Part shown: piece by piece, positions 31,986-40,614 of the stretch
How positions within the stretch are numbered: the stretch's first letter is position 1
How the letters are laid out: the number at the start of each line of letters is the position of its first letter
NCBI RefSeq assembly: GCF_010723305.1
Contig: NZ_BLKW01000002.1
Coordinates: 868,001 to 932,000 of the forward strand
Length of the DNA: 64,000 nt
Source of the DNA: Mycobacterium botniense
GTDB taxonomy: Bacteria; Actinomycetota; Actinomycetes; Mycobacteriales; Mycobacteriaceae
Direction: 5' to 3'
Translations under genes and position numbers: made by a program
Notes under the pieces: model-generated
What the model saw: only the letters and a program-made list of their open reading frames with translations
The model's database searches: none
Told to the model about the DNA's origin: nothing

Positions 31986-32217
31986 CAACTGGCAGGTCTT
32001 CGGACTCGCAGGCCCACACCGAAAACGGTGCTCCTACTAACCGTCGCTTCCCAGCCCCAGACATCTGCCGCGGACCAGTGCTCCTGACGGCGGTCGTTCC
32101 TGCATACCGCTGCGGGACAGTCCCGGATTCGCACCGGGTTCCCTCTCACGGCGGACCCGTACCAGCATCCGCCGCTCGATGCCGTTGCCACACAGTGTGA
32201 CCGCGGCAAACCAGTTG
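31986..32217 (-). ncRNA. Cobalamin (B12) riboswitch
   Basis: Read on the minus strand, the region carries the conserved core GAGGGAACCCGGUG, then GAAUCCGGGACUGUCCCGC, and the 3' segment GAGUCCGAAGACCUGCCAG. The outer stem P1 is formed by CAACTGG at the 5' end (complement of 32211-32217) and CCAGTTG at the 3' end (complement of 31986-31992). These are the hallmarks of the AdoCbl riboswitch family. It lies 41 bases after the MobA-like gene and faces the PPE2-like gene, with no cobalamin biosynthesis or transport gene between. High B12 should lower expression downstream. Confidence 0.92.
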
Positions 32218-32257
32218 CGCACGACATACTACGTGCCCCGGCACCCCGTTGGTTTCC

Positions 32258-32800
32258 TCACCCCGGCTCGTCGATGTCGCGGCCGCTGGCGAGGTCGCTG
32301 CAGTCGACGACCTCCACGTCGCCGCGGGCGCGCAGGTAGGCGCCCGCACCGTGATCGCCGCTGATGCTGGCCAGGACGGTCGGCCAGTGGCGGCGGGCGA
32401 TGACTACCGGATGACCGGGACGCGCGCCGAAATAGGCGCGTGCCAGCCCACTACCAGAGGCCAACGCCCGCTTAAGAACTCGCGCGATTACCGCGGGACC
32501 CACATCGGGGGTGTCGACGACGTGCAACACGGCGTAGGCCGCGTCGATCCGTTCGGCCTGGGTCAGCCCGGCGCGCACCGAGGCGCTCAGACCCTCCTGC
32601 CAGTCGGGCACGCTGACCACGGTGACCCCCGGCGGCGCCGGCACGGCAGCCGCCCCGACAACCACAATGACCTCGGTGCAGCCGCCGGAACGTAACGCCG
32701 TCACCGCGATATCCAGCCAGCCGTCGACCAGCACCTTGGGCATTCCGTAGCGGCGTCCGGCGCCGGCGGCTAACAGCACCCCGGCGATGCGGGGAGTCAT
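32258..32800 (-). CDS. MobA-like nucleotidyltransferase of the second hydroxylase cluster
   Basis: 180 residues. LLAAGAGRRYGMPKVLVDG is the nucleotide-binding loop of the MobA/MocA fold, and HVVDTPDVGPAV corresponds to the metal-binding segment, with VDTPD where the family often has GDQP. It probably adds a cytidine nucleotide to molybdopterin for the enzyme encoded at 34090-38427. Its start overlaps the stop of the XdhC gene, and the pair is divergent from coxL-like. It is clearly different in sequence from the MobA-like protein of the first cluster. Confidence 0.8.
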   Translation of the reverse strand: MTPRIAGVLLAAGAGRRYGMPKVLVDGWLDIAVTALRSGGCTEVIVVVGAAAVPAPPGVTVVSVPDWQEGLSASVRAGLTQAERIDAAYAVLHVVDTPDVGPAVIARVLKRALASGSGLARAYFGARPGHPVVIARRHWPTVLASISGDHGAGAYLRARGDVEVVDCSDLASGRDIDEPG

Positions 32801-33921
32801 GGCATCGGGTCGTGGTGAATGCGGCCATCCAGCTCAGTGAGTGGTCTGCCACCGCCGCCCCAGCAGCGCGCGATGATCTCCGCGGCGATCGACACCGCGG
32901 TCTCTTCCGGGGTGCGAGCACCCAGGTCCAGGCCGATCGGGCTGGCCAGCCGGCTCAGCTCGGCATCGGTCAGCCCCGCCGCGCGTAATCGGTTCAGCCG
33001 CTCATGGTGGGTGCGACGCGAGCCCATGGCACCGACGTAGCCGACATCGAGGCGCAACGCCACCCGCAGCAGCGGTACGTCGAATTTGGGGTCATGCGTG
33101 AGTACGCAGATCACGGTCCGGGCGTCGATCGCGCCCTGCTCGGCCTGCGCCGTCAGGTAGCGGTGCGGCCAGTCGATGACGACCTCATCGGCGGTGGGGA
33201 ACCGCGCGGGTGTCGCAAAGATCGCCCGCGCGTCGCACACGGTCACCCGGTAGCCCAGAAAACTGCCCTGGCGGGCCAAGGCCGCGGCGAAGTCGATCGC
33301 GCCGAAGATCAGCATTCGCGGCGGCGGTGCGTGGCTGGCCACGAATACCTCCATGCCGACGTCTTGGCGCTGCCCGTCTGCGCCGTAGCTGAGCACCGTG
33401 GAGCGGCCCGCGGCCAGCAGCCCCCGGGCGTCGTCGGTGACGGCGGCGTCGGCGCGCGCCGAGCCCAGCGATCCGTGCACCGAATCCGCGGTGATGACCA
33501 GTTTGCGTCCCAGCCGGCCGGGGTCGGGATGGGCGATGACCGTGGCGACGGCGGTCGGGCGGTGCGCGGCGAGATCGTCGGCCACCACCTGCAATTGCGG
33601 GAAGGAACGCCGCGATATCGGTTCGGCGAAGACATCGATCTCCCCGCCGCAGGTGAGACCGACCGCGAACGGGTCGTCGGCACTGGCACCGTAGCGCTGC
33701 AGTTGCGGACGTCCGGATCGCCGCACCTCGGCGGCGAGTTCGTAGACCGCCGCCTCGACACAACCGCCCGAAACCGACCCGGCCACTGTCCCGTCCGGCC
33801 CCACGACCAGCACCGCCCCTGGTGGCCTTGGTGCTGAGTGCCGGGTGCGGACCACGGTGGCGACACCGGCGGTGTCACCGGCACGCCAGATCGTCATCAG
33901 CTCGCCGAGTACATCACGCAC
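32797..33921 (-). CDS. XdhC/CoxI-family maturation factor, paralog of the 8-9 kb gene
   Basis: 374 residues from the GTG at 33921 (VRDVLGELMTIWRAG); a GTG at 33972 would add 17 residues, but similarity to the paralog at 8014-9159 starts at 33921. It has GSVSGGCVEAAVYELA and GLTCGGEIDVF, with the two conserved cysteines, and ends in GLDLGARTPEETAVSIAAEI. Similarity to the first-cluster paralog is extensive and visible even in the DNA, so the two arose by duplication or one was copied from the other. It should load sulfurated cofactor into the second hydroxylase. Confidence 0.83.
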   Translation of the reverse strand: MRDVLGELMTIWRAGDTAGVATVVRTRHSAPRPPGAVLVVGPDGTVAGSVSGGCVEAAVYELAAEVRRSGRPQLQRYGASADDPFAVGLTCGGEIDVFAEPISRRSFPQLQVVADDLAAHRPTAVATVIAHPDPGRLGRKLVITADSVHGSLGSARADAAVTDDARGLLAAGRSTVLSYGADGQRQDVGMEVFVASHAPPPRMLIFGAIDFAAALARQGSFLGYRVTVCDARAIFATPARFPTADEVVIDWPHRYLTAQAEQGAIDARTVICVLTHDPKFDVPLLRVALRLDVGYVGAMGSRRTHHERLNRLRAAGLTDAELSRLASPIGLDLGARTPEETAVSIAAEIIARCWGGGGRPLTELDGRIHHDPMP

Positions 33922-33980
33922 GATCGCTGACGTTAGTGCGGGAGGTGCCCATTCGGCGTGCGATAATGTCACTCTCGTTT

Positions 33981-34010
33981 TTGACAGATTGCTTCTCGAT
34001 GTACGATAAC
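33981..34010 (+). promoter_or_regulatory. Candidate sigma-A-type promoter of the second hydroxylase operon
   Basis: TTGACA at 33981-33986 is followed by TACGAT at 34002-34007 (15-base spacing) or GATAAC at 34005-34010 (18-base spacing), about 80 bases before the coxL-like start. The stretch to 34035 is unusually A/T-rich for this chromosome. This is a pattern match only. Confidence 0.4.
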
Positions 34011-34089
34011 CACCCTTCTATAGTTTTAGTGAGGGGTAGTCCGGCGCATTGACACAGACCCGAACAGCCGTCGGATGGGAGCGATTGCC

Positions 34090-36417
34090 ATGACCCGGCC
34101 GCGCGAACAAACCGCCACCTCCCGCTACGTCGGCACCCGGGTCCAGCGGGTGGAAGACGCCCGACTGCTGACCGGCCACGGCACGTTCGTCGACGATGTC
34201 ACCCGGCCCGGCATGCTGCATGCCTGCTTCGTCCGCAGCCCGTTCGCCCGGGCCCGCATCAACGGGATCGACGCCTCGGCGGCCCTGGCGCTGCCCGGTG
34301 TACACGCCGTGTTCACCGCCGCAGACCTCAACCCCGACGTCAAAGAAGCCTGGCACGCGGTGGCGGGCAAGGATGTTCCCGATACTCCGCGGCCGCCGCT
34401 GGCTGAAGGCGAGGCGAAGTTCGTGGGCGACCCGGTGGCCCTGGTGATCGCCGAAAACCGCTACATCGCCGAGGACGCAACGGACTTAGTGGAAGTCGAC
34501 TTCGGGCCGCTGCCGGCGATCGCCGACTTCACGAAGGCGCAAACGTCGGACATCCTGGTGCACGAGGGATACCCCGGCAACATCGCGGGCGGACTGTCCG
34601 GGGCTCCGCCGGACGAAGAGGTTTTCGCAGCGGCTCCTTGTGTGGTCTCCGAGACCATCTCTCAGCAGATCTATGCGCCGGTGCCGATCGAAACCCTCGG
34701 CATCGTGGTCGAATGGCAGGCCCCCTCTGAAGAGTTGACCATCTGGGCCTCCACCCAGACCCCGCATGAGCTGCGAGCGTTCGCCGCACGGCTGCTGGGC
34801 ATTCCCGCCCAGCGGGTACGGGTGATCATGCGTGACACCGGTGGCGGGTTCGGCCAGAAGGTCGTCCCGATGCGCGAAGACATGTGCATCATGCTGGCCG
34901 CGCGCAAACTGCCCGCCGCGCTCAAATGGATCGAGGACCGCCGAGAGAACCTGATGTCGGCCGGCCAGGCCAGGCATGTAACCGGCAGGGCCCGAATGGC
35001 TTTCGACGAGGATGGCAGCATCTTGGCCGCCGACATCGACTTCGTCCAAGACGTCGGCGCCTACCCGACGCCCTATCCAGTACTGACGGCGGCCGCGATC
35101 GGCATGTTCTTCCCCGGGCCCTACCGTGTGCCCAAGGCCAGCTTCAACTACACGACGGTCTTCTCCAACACGGCCGGCCTGGCGGCCTATCGCGGTCCGT
35201 GGCAATTCGAGTCGTTGTCCCGGGAAATCTTGCTCGACATCGCCGCCCGCAAACTGGGGATGGATCCGGTCGAGCTGCGCCGTAAAAACCTGCTGCGCGC
35301 CGATGAGATGCCCTACGTCAACCCCAACGGCATGCCGTATGACCATGTCGCGCCCAGCGACACCTTCGAGCAGGCGGTGAAGATCCTCGACCACGAGGGC
35401 TTCCGCAAGCAGCAGCGGGACGCGCTGGCGCAGGGCCGCTATCTGGGGCTGGGCTTCGCCGCCTATATCGAACCGACCGGCGCCGCAACCGGCCATCTGG
35501 GCACTGAGGGCGCCACCATCCGCGTGGAGCCGACGGGTAAGGTCAACGTCTACGTCAACGGCGGATCCACCGGCAACAGCATCGAGACCACCGTCGTGCA
35601 GCTGACCGCCGACGCGCTGGGGGCCGATATCGATGATGTGGCCACCATCCAGGGTGATACTGCGGTCACCCCCTACGGTGCCGGCACCCAGGGCAGCCGC
35701 AGCGGCCCGATGACCGCCGGCGCGATCCACGAAGCCGGCACGCTGCTGCGCCGGCAGATCACCGCAATGGCCGCGCACTATCTCGGCGTGGACGACTCGG
35801 CGATCGAGCTGGCCAACTCACGTGCCAGCGTTCGTGACGATCCTTCCAGAAGCGTGACTTTCGCCGAGCTCGCCTACCGCGCCTACTACCAGCCGCAGCA
35901 GTTGCCGCCGGGGATGTCGGCCTCGCTGGAGGCCACCGCCCGGTTCACCTCGCAGGCACCCATCCATTGGGCCAACGCAACACATGCCTGCACCTGTGAG
36001 GTCGACGTGGCCACCGGCAAGGTCACTCTGACGCGCTACATCGTCAGCGAAGATGTCGGCCCAATGATCAACCCGACGGTCGTGGAAGGTCAGATCGCCG
36101 GAGGCACCGTGCAGGGTATCGGTGGCGCACTGCTGGAAAACCTCGCCTATGACGACGACGGCAACCCACTGGCCACCACCTTCGTCGACTACCTGCTGCC
36201 CACAACCACCGAGGTGCCGCCCATCGAGTTCGGCCATGTCGAGATTCCCGGCCCCGGGGTCGGCGGCTACAAGGGCGTCGGTGAGGGCGGAGCGATCGGT
36301 TCGACGCCGGCGGTGATCAACGCGATCAACGATGCGCTGGCGCCGCTGGGCGTGACCATCACCCGGCTGCCCGCCAGTCCGGCAGCCATTGTCGCACTGC
36401 TTGCAGACAAAGGATGA
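34090..36417 (+). CDS. Xanthine-oxidase-family Mo hydroxylase large subunit (CoxL-like, not form I)
   Basis: 775 residues from the ATG at 34090, with GGGAG as ribosome binding site just upstream. The molybdopterin-binding segments GGGFGQKVVP (about 251-260) and the C-terminal GVGEGGAIGS with the catalytic glutamate are present. The active-site loop reads AYRGPWQ at about 366-372: it lacks the Cu-binding cysteine of form I (AYxCSFR) and also departs from the form II motif AYRGAGR. The enzyme therefore probably hydroxylates an organic, perhaps heterocyclic or aldehyde, substrate rather than CO. It heads a plus-strand operon L-G-M-S. Confidence 0.88.
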   Translation: MTRPREQTATSRYVGTRVQRVEDARLLTGHGTFVDDVTRPGMLHACFVRSPFARARINGIDASAALALPGVHAVFTAADLNPDVKEAWHAVAGKDVPDTPRPPLAEGEAKFVGDPVALVIAENRYIAEDATDLVEVDFGPLPAIADFTKAQTSDILVHEGYPGNIAGGLSGAPPDEEVFAAAPCVVSETISQQIYAPVPIETLGIVVEWQAPSEELTIWASTQTPHELRAFAARLLGIPAQRVRVIMRDTGGGFGQKVVPMREDMCIMLAARKLPAALKWIEDRRENLMSAGQARHVTGRARMAFDEDGSILAADIDFVQDVGAYPTPYPVLTAAAIGMFFPGPYRVPKASFNYTTVFSNTAGLAAYRGPWQFESLSREILLDIAARKLGMDPVELRRKNLLRADEMPYVNPNGMPYDHVAPSDTFEQAVKILDHEGFRKQQRDALAQGRYLGLGFAAYIEPTGAATGHLGTEGATIRVEPTGKVNVYVNGGSTGNSIETTVVQLTADALGADIDDVATIQGDTAVTPYGAGTQGSRSGPMTAGAIHEAGTLLRRQITAMAAHYLGVDDSAIELANSRASVRDDPSRSVTFAELAYRAYYQPQQLPPGMSASLEATARFTSQAPIHWANATHACTCEVDVATGKVTLTRYIVSEDVGPMINPTVVEGQIAGGTVQGIGGALLENLAYDDDGNPLATTFVDYLLPTTTEVPPIEFGHVEIPGPGVGGYKGVGEGGAIGSTPAVINAINDALAPLGVTITRLPASPAAIVALLADKG

Positions 36418-36420
36418 CAA

Positions 36421-37047
36421 GTGGAGTTAACCAACGAGTTCCGTGTTCCGGTTCGGGTGGGCCAGGCCTGGGAAGTTCTGACCGATGTGCAGCGGATAGC
36501 GCCGTGCTTGCCGGGTGCGCAGGTACTCAGTGTTGACGGGGACGAGTTCACCGGCACAGTTAAGGTCAAGGTGGGCCCGATCACGGTGCAGTACAAAGGC
36601 AAAGCTGTCTTCGAACACAAGGACAGCTCAACCCACCGCGCGGTGATCAGGGCCAGCGGCAAAGAGATTCGTGGCCAGGGCAACGCCGCCGCGGTGGTCA
36701 CCGCCGAGCTGAAGGAGGACGGCGACAGCACAACTTGCCTGTTGACCACCGACCTCACCATTTCCGGCAAAGCCGCTCAGTTCGGGCGCGGCGTATTAGC
36801 CGATGTGGCAAACAAACTCATCGCACAGTTCGCCGAGCGTCTCGAGGAAGACTTGCTGTCGCAGGCCAATTCGGCCGCACAACCGCAACCTGCGCAGCCG
36901 ATATCGAGCGGAGCGGCCCGCGGAACAGAGCCGATCAAGATCGTGTCGGTGGTCGCCGGGCCGCTCGCCAGACGGGCAGCACCGGTGCTGGCCGGGCTGC
37001 TTGTCGGCGCTGTGATGGGGTGGCTGCTGGGCCGGCGCAGCTCATGA
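36421..37047 (+). CDS. CoxG-family protein of the second cluster
   Basis: 208 residues from a GTG three bases after the large-subunit stop. The CoxG START-like domain begins MELTNEFRVPVRVGQAWEVL and has CLPGAQVL; a linker leads to a C-terminal helix (VLAGLLVGAVMGWLLG) ending in arginines, giving a membrane tail anchor as in the first cluster. It should recruit the hydroxylase to the membrane. Its placement between large and medium subunit genes differs from the first cluster, where CoxG lies with the assembly genes. Confidence 0.85.
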   Translation: MELTNEFRVPVRVGQAWEVLTDVQRIAPCLPGAQVLSVDGDEFTGTVKVKVGPITVQYKGKAVFEHKDSSTHRAVIRASGKEIRGQGNAAAVVTAELKEDGDSTTCLLTTDLTISGKAAQFGRGVLADVANKLIAQFAERLEEDLLSQANSAAQPQPAQPISSGAARGTEPIKIVSVVAGPLARRAAPVLAGLLVGAVMGWLLGRRSS

Positions 37048-37928
37048 AACCCGCCGCGTTCGACTATCACCGCCCCGATAGTGTCGAAGAGGCGGTGTCG
37101 CTGCTGGCCGAGTTGGGCGAGGACGCCAAGATCCTCGCCGGCGGACAAAGCCTGGTACCGATGCTGTCGCTGCGACTGGCGTTCTTCGACCACCTGATCG
37201 ACATCTCGCGGCTGGATGAGCTCAAAGGCATCGAGCGCCGGGGTGACGCGCTGTGGATCGGGGCTGGGACCACCGACGCGACCGTCGGAGCCGATCGACA
37301 GGTCAGCGCCGCGGTGCCGCTGCTTACTCGGGTGACGCCATTTGTCGGGCATTTCCAGATCCGCAACCGCGGCACGTTCGGCGGTTCGATCGCACACGCC
37401 GACCCGGCAGCCGAATACCCAACCGTGGCACTGACACTCGACGCGGTGATGGAAGCGGTATCACCGCGGGGGCGACGGGAGATCGCAGCCGCTGATTTCT
37501 TCACCGGACTGTGGGAAACCGCGCTGGAGCCCGACGAAGTTCTGACTGGCGTCCGATTCCCGTTGTCCAACAGCAGGTCGGGTTTCGGTGTCCACGAGTT
37601 CGCCCGTCGCCATGGTGATTTTGCTATCGCGGGGTCAGTAGTTGCCGTGCGGCTTGAGGAGGACCGGGTGTCGCACTGCGCGATCGGCTTGATGGGCTTG
37701 GGTTCCACGCCGCGGCGGGCGGCGGCGGCGGAGGCCGCGGTTCTCGGCATGCCGCTTGGCGAGCTGGACCCCAAGCAGATCGGCGAACTGGCGATGAGCG
37801 GTCTCGACGACGTTCCCGCCGACCTGCAGGGGTCGGCATCGTACCGCGCTCGGGTCGGCGCCGTCATGACCGCGCGTGCCTGGACCGACGCCGTCGCTGA
37901 AGCCGGCGGGGAGGCAACCCATGCATGA
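37044..37928 (+). CDS. Mo hydroxylase medium FAD subunit (CoxM-like)
   Basis: 294 residues from the ATG at 37044, overlapping the CoxG stop (ATGA). FAD signatures are AGGQSLVPMLSLR at about 32-44 and IRNRGTFGGSIAHADPAAEYP in the middle. It accepts electrons from the 2Fe-2S subunit. A longer open frame upstream exists but lies within the CoxG gene and is rejected. Confidence 0.9.
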   Translation: MKPAAFDYHRPDSVEEAVSLLAELGEDAKILAGGQSLVPMLSLRLAFFDHLIDISRLDELKGIERRGDALWIGAGTTDATVGADRQVSAAVPLLTRVTPFVGHFQIRNRGTFGGSIAHADPAAEYPTVALTLDAVMEAVSPRGRREIAAADFFTGLWETALEPDEVLTGVRFPLSNSRSGFGVHEFARRHGDFAIAGSVVAVRLEEDRVSHCAIGLMGLGSTPRRAAAAEAAVLGMPLGELDPKQIGELAMSGLDDVPADLQGSASYRARVGAVMTARAWTDAVAEAGGEATHA

Positions 37929-38427
37929 ACAGCCCGTCCGGTTGTCGATCAACGGACGTCCCACCGAAGCCAGTGTCGAACCGCGGATGACGCTGGCGGA
38001 TTTCCTGCGCGAGAAGTGCGGCCTGACCGGTACTCATCTGGGTTGTGAGCACGGCGCCTGCGGGGCCTGCACGGTGTTGCTGGACGGCGATGCGGTGCGT
38101 TCGTGCCTGCTGTTCGCGGTACAGGTCGACGGGATGGAGGTGACGACGGTGGAGGGTATCGCCGCTCCGGACGGTGAACTCTCGCCGGTACAGTCGGCGT
38201 TGCGCGAGTGCCATGGGCTGCAGTGTGGTTTCTGTACACCGGGGTTTGTCATGTCGATCACCGCGCTGCTGCGCACCAACCCGCACCCATCCGACACCGA
38301 GATCCGCGAGGGCCTGTCCGGAAACTTCTGCCGGTGCACCGGCTACCAGGGCATCGTCGCCGCCGTGCACCGCGCCGCTGAACTGATGCGCGCTGTCGAG
38401 CCGGCCCCGGCCACCCATCGGGGTTAA
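37921..38427 (+). CDS. Mo hydroxylase small 2Fe-2S subunit (CoxS-like)
   Basis: 168 residues from the ATG at 37921, overlapping the end of the medium-subunit gene by eight bases. The first 2Fe-2S site is GCEHGACGACTVLLDG with a cysteine in RSCLLF; the second is QCGFCTPGF and CRCTGYQG. It completes the L-G-M-S operon and wires the Mo centre to FAD. Confidence 0.92.
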   Translation: MHEQPVRLSINGRPTEASVEPRMTLADFLREKCGLTGTHLGCEHGACGACTVLLDGDAVRSCLLFAVQVDGMEVTTVEGIAAPDGELSPVQSALRECHGLQCGFCTPGFVMSITALLRTNPHPSDTEIREGLSGNFCRCTGYQGIVAAVHRAAELMRAVEPAPATHRG

Positions 38428-38511
38428 CAGCTTCCCGGGCAGCGTTGGGCTCAACGGCTGCGCGCGTCACTACAGTCACTGGCGTCACACACTGCGTAGG
38501 CTGGCTCTGAT

Positions 38512-39051
38512 ATGTCGCTGATCCTTCGTGGTGGTGAACGCGCACGCAGCTGCGGGTGTCTGCTGGTGGCGGGCGCGGCGCTGCTGGGCGGATGCAGCGT
38601 GACCGTCGACGGCAAACCGGTGGGGTCACCGCATGCGGCCGCGCCGTCCCACCCGACCCGCGGGCCGGCCCCGCCGCCGGCCCCGACCGCCCCGAGCCCG
38701 CCACCCGGTGCGATTCCGCTTCAGCCTGATAAGAACGGTTACGTGTTCATCGAAACCAAGTCCGGGCAGACACGTTGCCAGATCGCGGTCGACAACGTCG
38801 GCTGCGAGGCACCGTTCACCAACTCCCCGATTGAGGATGGCGTGCACGCCAACGGCGTCAACATCACCGCCGACGGTACCGTGCAGTGGGTTTTGGGCAA
38901 TCTCGGCGCCATACCCACCGTCACCATCGACTATCGCAGGTATGACGCGCAGGGCTGGACAATCGATGCCACCGCCGAGGGCACCCGCTTCACCAACGAC
39001 CGCACCGGACACGGCATGTTCGTCAGCCTCGACAAGGTGGACACGTACTGA
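38512..39051 (+). CDS. Probable lipoprotein with proline-rich linker
   Basis: 179 residues. The signal peptide ends in a lipobox (LLGGC), followed by a Pro/Ala-rich linker of about 40 residues and a compact C-terminal domain with two cysteines (TRCQIAVDNVGCEAPF) that could form a disulfide outside the cell. It ends NDRTGHGMFVSLDKV. The layout and length recall mycobacterial lipoproteins such as LpqJ, encoded in the same general stretch in H37Rv, but I am not sure enough to use the name. Function unknown. Confidence 0.72.
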   Translation: MSLILRGGERARSCGCLLVAGAALLGGCSVTVDGKPVGSPHAAAPSHPTRGPAPPPAPTAPSPPPGAIPLQPDKNGYVFIETKSGQTRCQIAVDNVGCEAPFTNSPIEDGVHANGVNITADGTVQWVLGNLGAIPTVTIDYRRYDAQGWTIDATAEGTRFTNDRTGHGMFVSLDKVDTY

Positions 39052-39071
39052 CGCGGTTTACCCTGACGCTA

Positions 39072-40001
39072 ATGGATTTCCGGGTATTCATCGAACCTCA
39101 GCAGGGCGCCAGCTACACCGACCAGCTCGCGGTCGCCCAGGCCGCGGAAAAACTCGGCTTTTCGGGTTTCTTCCGATCCGACCACTACCTCGCCATGAGC
39201 GGCGACGGGATGCCCGGACCGACCGATTCGTGGGTGACCTTGGGCGCCATCGCCCGAGAGACATCCTCGATCCGGCTCGGGACACTGGTCACGTCGGCGA
39301 CCTTCCGTCATCCCGGGCCGCTTGCCGTCGCGGTCGCCCAGGTCGACGCCATGTCCGGCGGCCGTGTGGAGATGGGTCTCGGCACCGGTTGGTTCCAACG
39401 GGAACATCAGGCCTACGGGATCCCCTTTCCGCCGGCGGGCGAACGATTCGCCCGGTTGACGGAACAACTCGAGATCATCACCGGGCTGTGGAAGACACCC
39501 CTTGGGGAGACGTTCGACTACGCCGGAGCCCATTACGCCCTCAACGACTCGCCCGCATTGCCCAAACCTGTCCAGCGGCCCCATCCACCGATCATCATCG
39601 GCGGGCTGGGCGCCAACCGGACACCGCAGCTCGCCGCGACGTTCGCCGACGAGTTCAACGTGCCGTTCGCGAGACTGGAAACCATCCGCAACCAATACCA
39701 ACGCGTTCAGACCATGGCCGCATCGGTGGCCCGCGCCCCGGGTTCGATCACCTACTCGGCGGCGTTCGTCGTATGCGCTGGACGCGACGATGCGGAGATC
39801 ACCCGCCGCGCCGATGCTATCCGGCGGGATGTTGCTGAGCTGCGCGTGAACTCCCCGCTGGTGGGCACGCCGGCCGAAATCGTTGACCGGCTCGGGCCGG
39901 TCGCCGACGCCGGGGTGCAACGGATCTACCTCCAGCTGCTCGACCTGTCAGACCTGGACCATCTCGAGCTGGTCGCCGCCGAGGTGATACGCCAGCTTTG
40001 A
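39072..40001 (+). CDS. LLM-class F420-dependent oxidoreductase
   Basis: 309 residues. The luciferase-like TIM-barrel signatures are GFSGFFRSDHYL at the start, SSIRLGTLVTSATFRHPGPLA, and GLGTGWFQREHQAYG; the layout resembles the Rv1855c-type F420 family. Such enzymes move hydride to or from deazaflavin F420; the substrate is not predictable. It begins 20 bases after the lipoprotein gene and may be cotranscribed. Confidence 0.83.
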   Translation: MDFRVFIEPQQGASYTDQLAVAQAAEKLGFSGFFRSDHYLAMSGDGMPGPTDSWVTLGAIARETSSIRLGTLVTSATFRHPGPLAVAVAQVDAMSGGRVEMGLGTGWFQREHQAYGIPFPPAGERFARLTEQLEIITGLWKTPLGETFDYAGAHYALNDSPALPKPVQRPHPPIIIGGLGANRTPQLAATFADEFNVPFARLETIRNQYQRVQTMAASVARAPGSITYSAAFVVCAGRDDAEITRRADAIRRDVAELRVNSPLVGTPAEIVDRLGPVADAGVQRIYLQLLDLSDLDHLELVAAEVIRQL

Positions 40002-40047
40002 GCCGAAGCTCACCATTGGGCCTGCGGCAGTCAGTACGATCGGGTGC

Positions 40048-40557
40048 GTGGCATCTAACGTCCCGCCGGACGACTTCAGCAACCAGCCAACTCAGCACGC
40101 CAATTTCGGCGCGCTGCCGCGCGAAACGGCCGGACCGATCGAAAGCGAGCCGTTCGAGCCGGAACCCCTCCCCTGGTACCGCAAGCCCAGGGCGCTGATT
40201 GCCTGGGCCTTATTCGTCTTGGTCCTCATCGCGCTGATCATCTACGGCATCCTCCAGCTCATTAAAGGGGGTCCCAGCCGCCCTACCCCCACCCCGACCC
40301 CGAGTCCGACCAGCACGACCACGACCACACCGAGAACCACCACGCCCGTGACCACAACCACCGCACCGACGAGCGCGACGACACCGGCACCGCCGCCACC
40401 CGCCACCGGGCCGGTCACACAACCGCCGCAGCGGCCACCTGAGCAGCTTCCGCATCGCCCGCACCTGCCGGAGGAGATTCCGAGGCTGCCCCCGCTCCCC
40501 TCGGTGATAACGCTGCCCCAGATGCCGACCGTGATCACGCTGCCACCCGGTCTTTGA
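40048..40557 (+). CDS. Single-pass membrane protein with Pro/Thr-rich exported tail (A)
   Basis: 169 residues from a GTG. A short cytoplasmic N-terminus ends in LPWYRKPRALIAW, leading into one hydrophobic helix (ALFVLVLIALIIYGILQL). The outside portion is Pro/Thr-rich and ends in a repeated strand: PSVITLPQMP then PTVITLPPGL. It is a tandem paralog of the next gene, which has the same PWYRKP-helix and the same LPPGL end. Thr/Pro-rich stalks like this are typical substrates of mycobacterial O-mannosylation. Function unknown. Confidence 0.72.
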   Translation: MASNVPPDDFSNQPTQHANFGALPRETAGPIESEPFEPEPLPWYRKPRALIAWALFVLVLIALIIYGILQLIKGGPSRPTPTPTPSPTSTTTTTPRTTTPVTTTTAPTSATTPAPPPPATGPVTQPPQRPPEQLPHRPHLPEEIPRLPPLPSVITLPQMPTVITLPPGL

Positions 40558-40614
40558 CCCCGGCCGCCCCGTATTCCGTCGCAACAGCTCGGCAACGACC
40601 GCGACACCACCCGC

